In this document: positions 1-7,161 of the stretch, piece by piece
How the letters are laid out: every line of letters starts with the position of its first letter
Position numbering within the stretch: the first letter of the stretch is position 1
Assembly: GCF_023284065.1 (NCBI RefSeq)
Contig: NZ_JAKIKP010000006.1
Span: 62,001-126,000, forward strand
DNA: 64,000 bases
From: Shewanella gaetbuli
GTDB lineage: Bacteria > Pseudomonadota > Gammaproteobacteria > Enterobacterales > Shewanellaceae
Reading direction: 5' to 3'
Notes under the pieces: model-generated
Database searches by the model: none
Told to the model about the DNA's origin: nothing
What the model saw: the letters and a program-made list of their open reading frames with translations, nothing else
Program-made: the position numbers and the translations under genes

Positions 1-28
1 TCAGTTCTTTATTGTTGTTATCAGACAT
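1..28 (-). CDS. Partial phage gene, N-terminus only
   Basis: A minus-strand ATG at 28-26 follows a good ribosome binding site (AAGGA, seen on the plus strand as tcctt just to the right). The readable peptide is MSDNNNKEL before the window ends. It is the next gene of the leftward cluster, 39 nt after the stop of the preceding gene. Too little is visible to assign a function. Confidence 0.6.
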
Positions 29-67
29 GGTTTTTTTCCTTATATTAATGGTTGAGGGATAGGGGAT

Positions 68-406
68 TTAGGCCGATTGTTTTCTGGCAGTTGCTAATGC
101 CTGGGCAACAATGTCATTTGCCCGATCTTCATTAATGGCTGTCACTAACTGCTCGCGTAGTACATCGGCAGAGTTTATGCCTGTGTCGTAAGAAGCACGG
201 ACGATAGACATGGTTAACAGTTTCTGTTTGTCACTTAACTCAGGCTTCTCATTGTTCACCAAAAAAGGCGTTTCAAGGCGAACTAGCGCAATGGATATTG
301 CAGTAGACAGTAATAAGCCAATACTCTCTGGTGAGCGGCAATCGCTAAATAGCTCTTTTAGCTTGCCAAATTGGACTTGGTGCTCCGCTTGGGTTGGAAA
401 TTCCAT
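68..406 (-). CDS. Hypothetical phage protein, 112 aa
   Basis: I do not recognise the family. The start at 406 is chosen because AAGGA sits nine bases upstream and because it avoids the long overlap with the preceding gene that an upstream start would give. The protein begins MEFPTQAEHQVQF, has a mildly hydrophobic stretch near residues 28-42, and looks helical throughout, with an Ala/Lys-rich end. It lies 25 nt after the putative ssDNA-binding gene and 39 nt before the truncated gene at the window edge, so it belongs to the same leftward early operon. A DNA-metabolism accessory role is inferred from position only. Confidence 0.6.
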   Translation of the reverse strand: MEFPTQAEHQVQFGKLKELFSDCRSPESIGLLLSTAISIALVRLETPFLVNNEKPELSDKQKLLTMSIVRASYDTGINSADVLREQLVTAINEDRANDIVAQALATARKQSA

Positions 407-431
407 ACTTTCTGTCCTTATTACACGCTGC

Positions 432-989
432 TTAGGCAGCATCAGATTTAGGGTCAAACTCGCTCTCGTCAAAGAACGAATCAAGAGGGTCTGATTTGAA
501 CGGGTTACTTTCTTCTCCGAACACATCAAACTCATACGCATCCAGTGGCGGGACAGGGTGCTCCTCTACCTCTGGTGTCGTATTCTGGTCAACGGTGCGC
601 TTGTTAGGGGCGAGTAACCCATTAAAACGCTCCTCGTTGTGGAACTGGGGCAACGGGCTGTAACCTGCACGGCTAAAATGCACAGCGACCTTAGCGCCTT
701 GCTCGATTTGGTCAGTATCAACAAGCTCGTCAATACCTAACGCACGAGTCAGGCCACTTAATAGGTTGGTGTGCAGGTCACGTTGTTTAGGTGAATCTGC
801 CTCAATGAAAAAGTTGAAAGGGTAATAACTGTTAATGCGTCTGCCATCGTGCGAGCCGATACAGCGCATGTTGACGTAAGGCTCACCTCTAACATTCAAC
901 GCGCACTTAGCAATCTCGAATAAGTACCAACCACGGTCGTAGTAAGGCGCATCAGGTTTTTGTTTGAATGGTTTATTTAGTCTTGCCAT
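432..989 (-). CDS. Putative phage single-stranded DNA-binding protein, 185 aa
   Basis: The start at 989 (MARLNKPF) is preceded by AGGGAG and lies 13 nt after the previous stop. An in-frame TTG at 1010 would overlap the upstream gene. The first ~120 residues look like a compact beta-rich domain with a GWYLFEI segment, as in small phage OB-fold or DUF669-like proteins. The remainder is a disordered, strongly acidic tail with Phe-Asp pairs (FDVFGEE, FFDESEFDP), the tail type used by SSB and gp2.5-like proteins to bind partners. This reading is inference from architecture, since no family signature is decisive. A DNA-replication role fits the early leftward operon beside the repeat-rich region. 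Confidence 0.45.
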   Translation of the reverse strand: MARLNKPFKQKPDAPYYDRGWYLFEIAKCALNVRGEPYVNMRCIGSHDGRRINSYYPFNFFIEADSPKQRDLHTNLLSGLTRALGIDELVDTDQIEQGAKVAVHFSRAGYSPLPQFHNEERFNGLLAPNKRTVDQNTTPEVEEHPVPPLDAYEFDVFGEESNPFKSDPLDSFFDESEFDPKSDAA

Positions 990-1002
990 AGTCTCTTTCT
1001 CC

Positions 1003-1434
1003 CTACCCAATGCCCTCTGGCACTAGGTTGTCTAACTCGATGTTGTTCACATCACTATCTCTGTACCCCACGACAGGGGCGTATTGGCCTGTTTGGTAGG
1101 CGTAGGCCACAACACCTAATGGGTAGAACTCGCCTTGGAACTTCACTAGCGGCTCACCACGTTTGCTTTTGTACTTACTGCCGCCTAATGCACGGCCTTT
1201 CGCCATGCCTTTTGCCCAGTGGTACGTGTTAGTGAATGGGCAAAAGTCGATGTGCTTGCGAAGTAGCTCAATGTTCAACGGCTTGGGTAACACTATCTCC
1301 ATTGCAGATGGTGGCTGCAGGGCAGGGGTCACTTGCTGCGTATTGGTTGCCGTGGATAACGCATTCACCACCACTTGTAAGTCGGCACTGATACGCTTCA
1401 AAAGGGGGATAACTTGTTGGTCGATAGTCATCAT
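1003..1434 (-). CDS. HNH-like phage protein lacking the catalytic histidines, 143 aa
   Basis: The start is at 1434 or 1431 (tandem ATG) with GAGG upstream. The N-terminus is helical. Residues ~60-140 follow the layout of phage HNH endonucleases: a TNTYHW strand, a lysine/glycine-rich loop, a GEFYPLGVVAYAY helix, then VVGYRDSDVNNIELDNLV, which aligns by eye with the usual IDHINGD..NR..NL segment. The expected His-His pair is replaced by Val-Gly, so the fold may be retained as a DNA-binding module without nuclease activity. The first 144 codons overlap the upstream gene by 167 nt. The function is uncertain; a regulatory or structural DNA-binding role is possible. Confidence 0.55.
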   Translation of the reverse strand: MMTIDQQVIPLLKRISADLQVVVNALSTATNTQQVTPALQPPSAMEIVLPKPLNIELLRKHIDFCPFTNTYHWAKGMAKGRALGGSKYKSKRGEPLVKFQGEFYPLGVVAYAYQTGQYAPVVGYRDSDVNNIELDNLVPEGIG

Positions 1435-1588
1435 TTAGCCTCATTTCTTTGTCTGGTTGGGGCGCTCTGTATTCAGGGCTGTAAACATCCCGCACCTCGA
1501 ACTGGTGATACAGGACAGTTATTACGCAAGCGAGTAGGGCATACACGATTGGGTGTAACGGGGCATTGCTCTGTCTGTCTTGCTCCAT
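1268..1588 (-). CDS. Small predicted membrane protein, 106 aa, overlapping the next gene
   Basis: The chosen start at 1588 (MEQDRQSN) has GGAGG nine bases upstream. An ATG at 1597 is too close to that site. Residues ~12-28 (HPIVYALLACVITVLY) form one transmembrane segment, followed by a Pro/Tyr-rich polar region and several cysteines. It is the first gene of the leftward operon, and its 3' third overlaps the next gene in another frame by 167 nt, which is long even for a phage. The good ribosome site and membrane segment support expression. The part inside the overlap could be chance coding. Function unknown. Confidence 0.45.
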   Translation of the reverse strand: MEQDRQSNAPLHPIVYALLACVITVLYHQFEVRDVYSPEYRAPQPDKEMRLNDDYRPTSYPPFEAYQCRLTSGGECVIHGNQYAASDPCPAATICNGDSVTQAVEH

Positions 1589-1646
1589 GCTGGGCATCCT
1601 CCAACGGTTTGTAACAGTGGTTAACAGGTATTAATTATTAGTTATT

Positions 1647-1751
1647 TATTAGTAATACTGTTATCAGTAGACAAATAAAAAGCGCACCACTATTAGGGCG
1701 CACTGTTAAAATAAGACCTGAGTTATTTAACAGGGATAACAGTAAATCACT
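1647..1751 (-). promoter_or_regulatory. Leftward early promoter region with AGT-N3-ACT type sites
   Basis: AGTAATACT stands at 1651-1659 inside TATTAGTAATACTGTTATC, the same motif that precedes the phage late operons. Looser versions lie at 1691-1712 (ATTAG...CACTGTTAAAAT) and, on the minus strand, at 1741-1751 (AGTGATTTACT followed by GTTATC). The 1590-1770 stretch is very AT-rich and sits directly upstream of the leftward operon. Promoter assignment is inferred from motif recurrence. Confidence 0.45.
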
Positions 1752-1817
1752 AATAAAATTTTGTCAACGGGCAAAAAACGGTTAATTTTGGCTATTTATT
1801 GAGCAGTTTTTGTTTTT

Positions 1818-2580
1818 TGTCCAACAACGAAAAAATTGTTGGACACGATGTTGGACACGCTATAAGCTATTGAATATAAAGAGAAAAAACAGTGTTTTGT
1901 CCATGATCCCACAAGCAGGTGTAATTATTGTTGGACAAGTGTTTTTCCTTTTACATTCAACGTGTTACAACGCTCTGTCCACCTTTGTCCAACAATTTAA
2001 CGAATTTTTAGTTACACGCGAGGAAAAAATAAATCGGCTACGTGTTACGTAATAATATTTTTTCTATATATAACTGGAATTTCGCGTCAAATTCTTGGAT
2101 TGTTGGACAGCGCCAAAAAACTTATTACGTATCAAGTATTTAGTCTGTCCAACAATTTGATTTTGGCCTATTTGGGTGAAAACTTGATGGCAATCAATAG
2201 CTTACGTGTTTTCGGGTTGTTGCGTGTCCAGAGTGTGCCAGCTTGTAACGTGCTGATTAATAAGTGATTTTTGGCCTTTGTCCAGCATTGTCCACCCTCT
2301 GTCCAAGAATGTTGGACAGCCTTATTAGAGGCTCAAGCTCCTGTATCGCGTTTTAAGCAGCCTTTAACCCTTGTCAGCTACCCATAACCCCCCAACAAAA
2401 GAACTCATCACCAGCAAGCGCTGTGTAGCGATTATCGCGTATTTTTCATTGGGTTTTAGTCAATGCGTATTACGTGTTTCGCGGCCTTGTTTCTGGCTAC
2501 GTTGTACGTATTTGTGGACGAGTGTTCATGCTAATGAACAATTGTTGGAGGCAGGTCACGGATTGCCCTCTGTCCAGTGT
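1818..2580. repeat. Iteron-like array of TGTCCAACAA / TTGTTGGACA: candidate origin or multi-operator
   Basis: Exact 10-mers occur at 1818, 1986 and 2146 (TGTCCAACAA) and at 1836, 1928 and 2100 (TTGTTGGACA). One- or two-base variants occur at 1848, 2300 and 2309, and half-sites (TGTCC or TTGTTGGA) at 1898, 1976, 2225, 2279, 2289, 2542 and 2571. Some are arranged as dyads: 1818/1836 face each other across 8 bp, and 2300-2318 is TGTCCAA-N5-TTGGACA. An AT-rich block (about 2050-2075) and several TTACGT motifs (about 2045, 2125, 2204, 2468) are interspersed. No convincing gene lies between 1590 and 2632. The layout is typical of iteron origins or repressor/partition arrays. No replication initiator is visible in the window. 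Confidence 0.7.
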
Positions 2581-2581
2581 G

Positions 2582-2587
2582 TATAAT
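2582..2587 (+). promoter_or_regulatory. Perfect -10 box upstream of the 182-aa membrane protein gene
   Basis: TATAAT lies 45 bp before the start of the rightward gene. There is no clear -35 at standard spacing. The spacer region contains a TGTCC half-site of the repeat array (2571), so the array protein could repress or activate this promoter. Confidence 0.45.
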
Positions 2588-2632
2588 CCGCGAAGCTAAT
2601 ATTCGGCACTTAACCTTTGCTAAGAGACTCGT

Positions 2633-3181
2633 ATGTCCAAACACATTAAAGATTTCCTCCCTAAGCCACTCAATGAGGACGAACTTAACTTTATTGAGAA
2701 ACGAGGAGTGGAGAGTGGGCGGATTCTTGATGATGCTTGGAGTGTAAGTGAGTCTGCGCGCAAGTTTCGTATTGCGTTTTGGTTTTGTCTTGCCCTGTGC
2801 GTTATACCTATTTATGACAGAGAGAATGGCAGCTTCTTTTGGGAAACGCTCGCCGAGGCTGGGCCATTGCTGGTCGCAGGTTACATGGCAGTTATCGGAT
2901 TCGGCATCTGCTGGTTCAAACTCCGTAGAGAGTCCAACATACTCTACCGTCAAGCAGAAGCCATTCGCGAATTCCCACTTCCACTGTATGAGATAGCTAT
3001 TTGGTATGGTAGTTTGGATGGTTTCGGCAACTTTAAAGGCATGTTTATGCTCACCCATAACGGCCAAAAAATATCAGTTCTGTACCCCTCATTGAAGGCA
3101 GAACGCAATGAAGACCTTGTTGCAAGAGGGCGTGTGCGCATGGACAACGACTCAGATTGGCGCGAAAAAACGAAAACGTAA
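2633..3181 (+). CDS. Phage membrane protein with two transmembrane segments, 182 aa
   Basis: I do not recognise a named family. Residues ~45-62 and ~80-100 are hydrophobic, joined by a short acidic loop, and flanked by a charged N-terminal helical region and a ~75-residue soluble C-terminus. Both termini probably face the cytoplasm. It is the only rightward gene among leftward early genes and has its own promoter-like TATAAT at 2582 inside the repeat array. A lone, separately promoted membrane protein in a prophage often alters the host envelope, for example by superinfection exclusion, but that is inference. The ribosome site is weak (AAGAGA). Confidence 0.6.
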   Translation: MSKHIKDFLPKPLNEDELNFIEKRGVESGRILDDAWSVSESARKFRIAFWFCLALCVIPIYDRENGSFFWETLAEAGPLLVAGYMAVIGFGICWFKLRRESNILYRQAEAIREFPLPLYEIAIWYGSLDGFGNFKGMFMLTHNGQKISVLYPSLKAERNEDLVARGRVRMDNDSDWREKTKT

Positions 3182-3184
3182 CAA

Positions 3185-3487
3185 CTAGCCCACGTTACGC
3201 GGCAGTTGGTCGAACCCGCAATAGGTGTAGAAATTAGAGACTAGTCGCGCACGTTCTTGTGTCATTTCGCCTGTTGCGTTCGGGCAATCTTCGATGACGT
3301 TCACGCCAAGTACAAGGGCGAGCTGTGATGTGAGTTCTTTGATGGTGAATGTGCGATTGTTGATCATCTCTCCCAACACACGCTTGTCAATGTTCGGACT
3401 TAATGCGCATTCAGCGCTGAATAAAGGTAAATCCTCAAAGTGGCTCGTTAACTGCGCAAGTAACGCGCTGCGTGTCATGCTGGTCAT
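3185..3487 (-). CDS. Hypothetical phage protein, 100 aa
   Basis: The start at 3487 has AGAGGT seven bases upstream, and that ribosome site overlaps the stop of the preceding small gene, so the two genes are probably translationally coupled. The sequence (MTSMTRSALLAQLTSHFEDLP...) looks all-alpha, with a helix-turn-helix-like spacing around residues 45-65 (TIKELTSQLALVLGVNV) and a C-terminal cysteine. A small DNA-binding regulator is possible but not shown. It converges on the rightward membrane-protein gene with only 3 nt between stops. Confidence 0.5.
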   Translation of the reverse strand: MTSMTRSALLAQLTSHFEDLPLFSAECALSPNIDKRVLGEMINNRTFTIKELTSQLALVLGVNVIEDCPNATGEMTQERARLVSNFYTYCGFDQLPRNVG

Positions 3488-3490
3488 GGC

Positions 3491-3661
3491 TTACACCTCT
3501 AACGTGTTAGGTAACAAGGATACGTGCAACTCGCTACAAAGGTTGCTGGTGATTAAGGCTACGTGCTGAGTGATGGTTGCGGCATCTGCTCCGCACTCGG
3601 CCAATACACTCAAGTGGTCGTTGGCGCGATTCAAAAGGTGATTGAATGTGGCTAGCTCCAT
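3491..3661 (-). CDS. Small phage protein, 56 aa
   Basis: The ATG at 3661 follows AAGGA at good spacing. The product begins MELATFNHLLNRANDHLSV and is a single predicted helical protein with two cysteines. The stop at 3491 overlaps the ribosome site of the downstream 100-aa gene, an arrangement that supports a real two-gene operon. No family recognised. Confidence 0.5.
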   Translation of the reverse strand: MELATFNHLLNRANDHLSVLAECGADAATITQHVALITSNLCSELHVSLLPNTLEV

Positions 3662-3887
3662 AATCTTTATTCCTTAATGGTTGATGGTTGATGGTTGACC
3701 AGCAGGGGCTAATCAAGACTATTAAAAAAACTTGTATCACCGCTTCCCTAACAAGGAGGCGCAATAAAGAGGCAATCCCCAAATGGCGGTCGGTCTGCGG
3801 GGGTGAGTCGATGGAAATTTTTTGTGTCCCGAAGTCAGGGCTGCTTGGACACTTGGACCTAGTGCAAGGGATCACGCAGCCGCAACA

Positions 3888-3946
3888 GTTGACGGTCGCA
3901 GGGGAGCGCTCCGAGCGGAGCGAGGCTCCCCGATGCGAGCGTCAAC
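3888..3946. other. Extended ~24-bp imperfect hairpin
   Basis: Four nested stems pair almost continuously: GTTGACG/CGTCAAC (3888-3894 with 3940-3946), TCGCA/TGCGA (3896-3900 with 3934-3938), GGGGAGC/GCTCCCC (3901-3907 with 3925-3931), and GCTCC/GGAGC (3908-3912 with 3917-3921) around a GAGC loop. Only a G/G mismatch and two small bulges interrupt it. No T-tract follows on either strand, so it is not an ordinary terminator. Confidence 0.7.
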
Positions 3947-4154
3947 TCTCTTGTCAGGCGGCCGTGATAAATCTGTGCGTAGTACATGTGTACATGCAGA
4001 ACTGAGGGCGGGTAAACAAACAAACTTTCCAGCGAATCAACCACGCTGACTGACCCAAACCCAATTCCCATTCCCTTACTTGCACGAGATACACGCTATT
4101 TTGCATATGACCTTGCTTACCCGAACTCCCGAATTGCCCACTATCCAACAGCGA

Positions 4155-4203
4155 ACACTTGCCAATCGACAACCGACACTTGCCAATCGACACTTGCCAC
4201 TCG
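4155..4203. repeat. Three direct repeats of ACACTTGCCAATCGACA
   Basis: Two exact 17-base copies stand at 4155-4171 and 4176-4192, and a shorter copy (ACACTTGCCACTCG) at 4190-4203. They lie in the gene-free region and differ from the TGTCCAACAA array, so a second protein-binding cluster is likely. Confidence 0.6.
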
Positions 4204-4375
4204 TTAATGACTAATTGACAAGTAATCATTAATAATTAATCACTCACGCTTTCACCTCTCACGTTCTCACTCCTCACGGACTCACGTTCTCACCGCGCTG
4301 CTTTTTCTTTTCACGCGCGGGGACGGACGGCAGGCCGCAGGGCAGCCACAATTTCGCGCCATAGTTGGACTAAGG

Positions 4376-4401
4376 AAAAAGCCCATTTTTGAATGGGTTT
4401 T
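4376..4401 (-). terminator. Terminator after the leftward zinc-finger gene
   Basis: The minus strand reads a CCCATT/AATGGG stem followed by CTTTTT, 70 bases downstream of the stop at 4472. The plus strand also ends in TTTT, so it may act in both directions. Confidence 0.6.
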
Positions 4402-4471
4402 GTAAGCAGAGATTAGGGGGCAGGGACACGCATTAAGGGAAGTGATATGCGCAGGTGTTACCTAGCCAGTG

Positions 4472-4891
4472 TTAGGCAGCAGGGCGTAGGTAATGGTTAA
4501 AGGTCATTGACAGTTTGCCCATAGATTTACGTGTTAAGTAAGCATTATGCCGGGCTTTGTCTTGCTCAGTGACGTAACCTTTGCCGCTACAACGAGCACA
4601 AGGCACATGGCGACCTTTGTTGCGTATGAATATGAACTTGTCACCCTCGCATTTTGGGCAGCAATCATACTTGCCAACAGGTTCTAGTTTCTTGATGCCA
4701 AGTGCATCACGTAACTTGCTGGCGGCTGTACCAATCCATTCATAATAACGCTTTGAGTATGCACGAATGCGCTCTTTTGGTGTGTTGTCTGAGGTTGAGG
4801 TTTCAAAATCAATATCAAACTCTTTCTCAAAGTCGGTTGCAGGCTCAATGTCCATGATTGCGTCTAGCGCGTTTAGGTCGAATGTTTTCAT
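4472..4891 (-). CDS. DnaJ-type zinc-finger phage protein, 139 aa
   Basis: The start at 4891 (MKTFDLNALDAI) has AAGGAG at ideal spacing. Residues 1-35 are acidic and probably flexible. Residues 78-81 (CPKC) with EGDKF and 98-101 (CARC) with SGKGY form a pair of CxxCxGxG-like motifs, the signature of one DnaJ central zinc module. No J-domain is present, so this is not a co-chaperone. Such zinc modules in phages usually mediate protein or nucleic-acid contacts. It is the second gene of a leftward operon, 73 nt after the 575-aa unknown, and is followed by a terminator, so the pair may act together. Confidence 0.65.
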   Translation of the reverse strand: MKTFDLNALDAIMDIEPATDFEKEFDIDFETSTSDNTPKERIRAYSKRYYEWIGTAASKLRDALGIKKLEPVGKYDCCPKCEGDKFIFIRNKGRHVPCARCSGKGYVTEQDKARHNAYLTRKSMGKLSMTFNHYLRPAA

Positions 4892-4964
4892 GTTTGTCTC
4901 CTTAGTAAGTGTTGAAAAGCCATCCATAAAGGCCACCTAAGTGACCTTGAGTATGACTTTCTGG

Positions 4965-6692
4965 TTAAAGTCTTACACCTGCTGCGTCCATTTGGATTTT
5001 TTCAGACTCGAATGTGTCCAGATGTGCAAAGCGAGCATCATCAAATGAACTCATTAAGTCATCGACCATTGCAGTGGTGACTTTCTTGTTCTTCATGCCC
5101 ATTTGCTTGTGAGTAGCGGCAAGCATACGAAGCACTTGTTGAGCTTTGTCGGTCTGAGCATGTTTACGTCTAATGTCGCCTAGGCGTTTTGCTAGCTCTG
5201 TGTAGTCGGTGTCCTCAAAGAACGACAAGCTGTGGATTTTTACAGGCTTGTCTTTGATTTCACCAGTTACAGAATCCACCGTTGGGCGCACTGTGGTGAA
5301 CGTTGATGCCTGTGGATTGCCAAGCATCCGTTCAGCCTCGGTACGTGCCATTTTCTCAGTAAGATTTAGCCCCTCTAGGCGTTTCTTGGCTTTGACTTGA
5401 CGAGCTACGAACTCGATTACGTCAAAGTTTGAGTAGAAAGAGAACATTGGTGGAGTGAACTTCTCGCCAGTTTCTTGATCTCTCAAGTCAGCCAAGGCCA
5501 ACAAGCGGTCAAACTCTGGCATCCAAGTATCAAGCATTTTCTCTTGAGCTAATGCGTTGGCTAGGTCAATCTCTGCCTCGTTCAGACGGTCGATGTTGTC
5601 AGCATTTTGCACTGAGGCAATAGTCTCTTGTGCTGCATCAGCGTCTAGTTGGTCGATGCGTTGACTTAACCAGTTGATACGGTCTGTTAAGTATTGGATT
5701 TGAGTTTTAACCGCCCAACGTTTGTTGCGAAGTTTAAGGATTAAGCTCAACTTCTTGGTTGGTACACCATCAGGGAACATTTGCAGAAGCATGTCACGGC
5801 TGGCGATACGCTTCACTTGGCCTTTGTTCTCTACTGGTTGGCCATAACGTTGGTGTAAACGTTCGATTAAACTACCTATGGCTTTCCAAGTGGCGAATGA
5901 GGCGATTTTGCGGTGTTCGTCCATGCTACGACCTACTAAGTCATGGATAAACTCCTCTTTGGTTACAGCCTCATAAACGGCTTTGGGTTCAGCGTCACGG
6001 GCTGCTGTGACATTTGCCTTGCGCCACTGTGCGCCTTGACTTGGTGCCATTATCTCCTCGATTTCACGTAGGTAGCGTTCGGCTCTGTATTGCTCCTCTA
6101 CGCCATCAATGGTGAAGTCTTCCGCTTCATCTTCCCACTGTTCGTCGCCATCAAGGTCGTTGTTGAGTTGGTAACTCGCCTCGATTCTGCGCATGAATGG
6201 GTGTAATTCGAAGCCCATTGGTGACATATTGCTAATGGCTTCTGCGTGGAACTCATACTCCGTGTACAAGTCCTCAACTGTATTGGCAATCTTAGTGGCA
6301 CGTTCGGCAATGGCCTTGGCATCTTTGGCATCCAATGCCTTTACACCAATGTCTGTACCATTCTCTTTGTTTCGCTTGTCCACTAGAGTGCAGACGAACA
6401 ATGAGAAGTCGTTGGTTAATGTGCGTGTTAGGCTGCTAAGGGCGAACTTTAGCCCCCAACCAAGGCTTGAGATAAAGCCATATGTTGAGTAGCCAGCAAG
6501 GTTACATCTGTCTAAGTCATTTGCGATAACTGTGGCGAAGTCTTTAGCACTTAGCGTAAGTAAAACCTCGTTGGCAATAGATAGGTTTTTGTTGTCTACG
6601 TGGTTGATAACGCTAATATCTTTTAGTTTTGCTTTGTTGGCTGCTAGGGTGTTTACTTTCTTTGCGATTGGTTTTAAGATTAATTTAGTCAT
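4965..6692 (-). CDS. Large phage protein of unknown function, 575 aa
   Basis: The start at 6692 (MTKLILKPIAKKV) has AAGGA upstream. The N-terminal ~150 residues are moderately hydrophobic. Residues ~190-215 are very acidic (DLDGDEQWEDEAEDF). Residues ~320-390 are probably coiled coil (a Leu/Ile-heptad stretch containing RINWLSQRIDQLD). The C-terminus is helical. I see no Walker, polymerase or nuclease motif. At over 1.7 kb it is the largest gene of the leftward region and shares an operon with the zinc-finger gene. It faces away from the terminase operon across a 470-base gap. A role in DNA metabolism or host takeover is only a guess. Confidence 0.75.
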   Translation of the reverse strand: MTKLILKPIAKKVNTLAANKAKLKDISVINHVDNKNLSIANEVLLTLSAKDFATVIANDLDRCNLAGYSTYGFISSLGWGLKFALSSLTRTLTNDFSLFVCTLVDKRNKENGTDIGVKALDAKDAKAIAERATKIANTVEDLYTEYEFHAEAISNMSPMGFELHPFMRRIEASYQLNNDLDGDEQWEDEAEDFTIDGVEEQYRAERYLREIEEIMAPSQGAQWRKANVTAARDAEPKAVYEAVTKEEFIHDLVGRSMDEHRKIASFATWKAIGSLIERLHQRYGQPVENKGQVKRIASRDMLLQMFPDGVPTKKLSLILKLRNKRWAVKTQIQYLTDRINWLSQRIDQLDADAAQETIASVQNADNIDRLNEAEIDLANALAQEKMLDTWMPEFDRLLALADLRDQETGEKFTPPMFSFYSNFDVIEFVARQVKAKKRLEGLNLTEKMARTEAERMLGNPQASTFTTVRPTVDSVTGEIKDKPVKIHSLSFFEDTDYTELAKRLGDIRRKHAQTDKAQQVLRMLAATHKQMGMKNKKVTTAMVDDLMSSFDDARFAHLDTFESEKIQMDAAGVRL

Positions 6693-7161
6693 AGGTAACG
6701 TTTCCTTATCAATGACTTGCACAGACGGGAGCTGCTACTCCCTCTGTGCCTCGCTCTACTGACCGAGCAGGTCTTTGGGCAAAGTGCCCTGATTAAAGAT
6801 TTGGGACTCCGAAGTAGGTTCAATCAGTTCTGATTCAAACTCTGTGCGGAGAATCGAAAAAGAACCGAGTGCCCCACCTACCAGACGACCCATACATCTC
6901 AAATCTCAACCAGTGGCACTTATTCCCCCACCTTTAACACCCGTTACTTATTCCTGAACAAATCGACTTTTGATAAATAACTTATTCCGAATGGCGCTTT
7001 CCTCTGGGCGATTGATTTTGGAAAACTCAAAATCGTTTTTCGTAAAAAATTTTTTTATAAATTTTCCCCAGTATTTTCGACTTTGGCGCAGATTGATTAG
7101 CTGTTATTAGTAGTGTTACTATTATTTATTATTAGTAACACTGTTTTTATATGGCGTAACG
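6693..7161. promoter_or_regulatory. Divergent intergenic region before terminase; paired sites and possible packaging site
   Basis: This gap separates the leftward 575-aa gene from terS. The part near 6730-6900 contains several short dyads (GGGA/TCCC, GGGC/GCCC, AATCAG-TT-CTGATT at about 6821-6834). The part near 7000-7161 is AT-rich. AGTGTTACT at 7112-7120 and AGTAACACT at 7134-7142 form the paired operator. TTGATT (7093) and TACTAT (7117) with an 18-bp spacer could be the promoter. Its position just upstream of terS makes it the natural place for a pac or cos site, which I cannot recognise directly. Confidence 0.5.

Larger units (their letters stand above)
3662..4471. other. Gene-free, structure-rich phage region
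   Basis: About 800 bases without a convincing gene on either strand; the open frames here lack ribosome sites and have implausible composition. It contains a tandem GGTTGAT repeat near 3677-3699, the long hairpin at 3888-3946, direct repeats at 4155-4203, a duplicated CTCACGTTCTCAC near 4257 and 4281, and the terminator at 4376-4401. It could carry a non-coding RNA, an origin element or a recombination site. Confidence 0.5.

Noticed and set aside
1810..2586. Plus-strand open frames of 71-80 codons in the repeat array
   Set aside because: They are built from the TGTCC/TTGTTGG repeats, have no ribosome sites and no protein-like composition.
3534..3875. 113-codon minus-strand frame
   Set aside because: It overlaps the better-supported 56-aa gene in another frame and has no ribosome site.
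3859..4229. Several 70-91 codon frames in the gene-free region
   Set aside because: They follow the hairpin and repeats rather than a coding pattern, and have no ribosome sites.
6740..6900. tRNA or tRNA-like gene
   Set aside because: Short stems and a GATTCAAAC loop are present, but no cloverleaf or acceptor stem can be closed.
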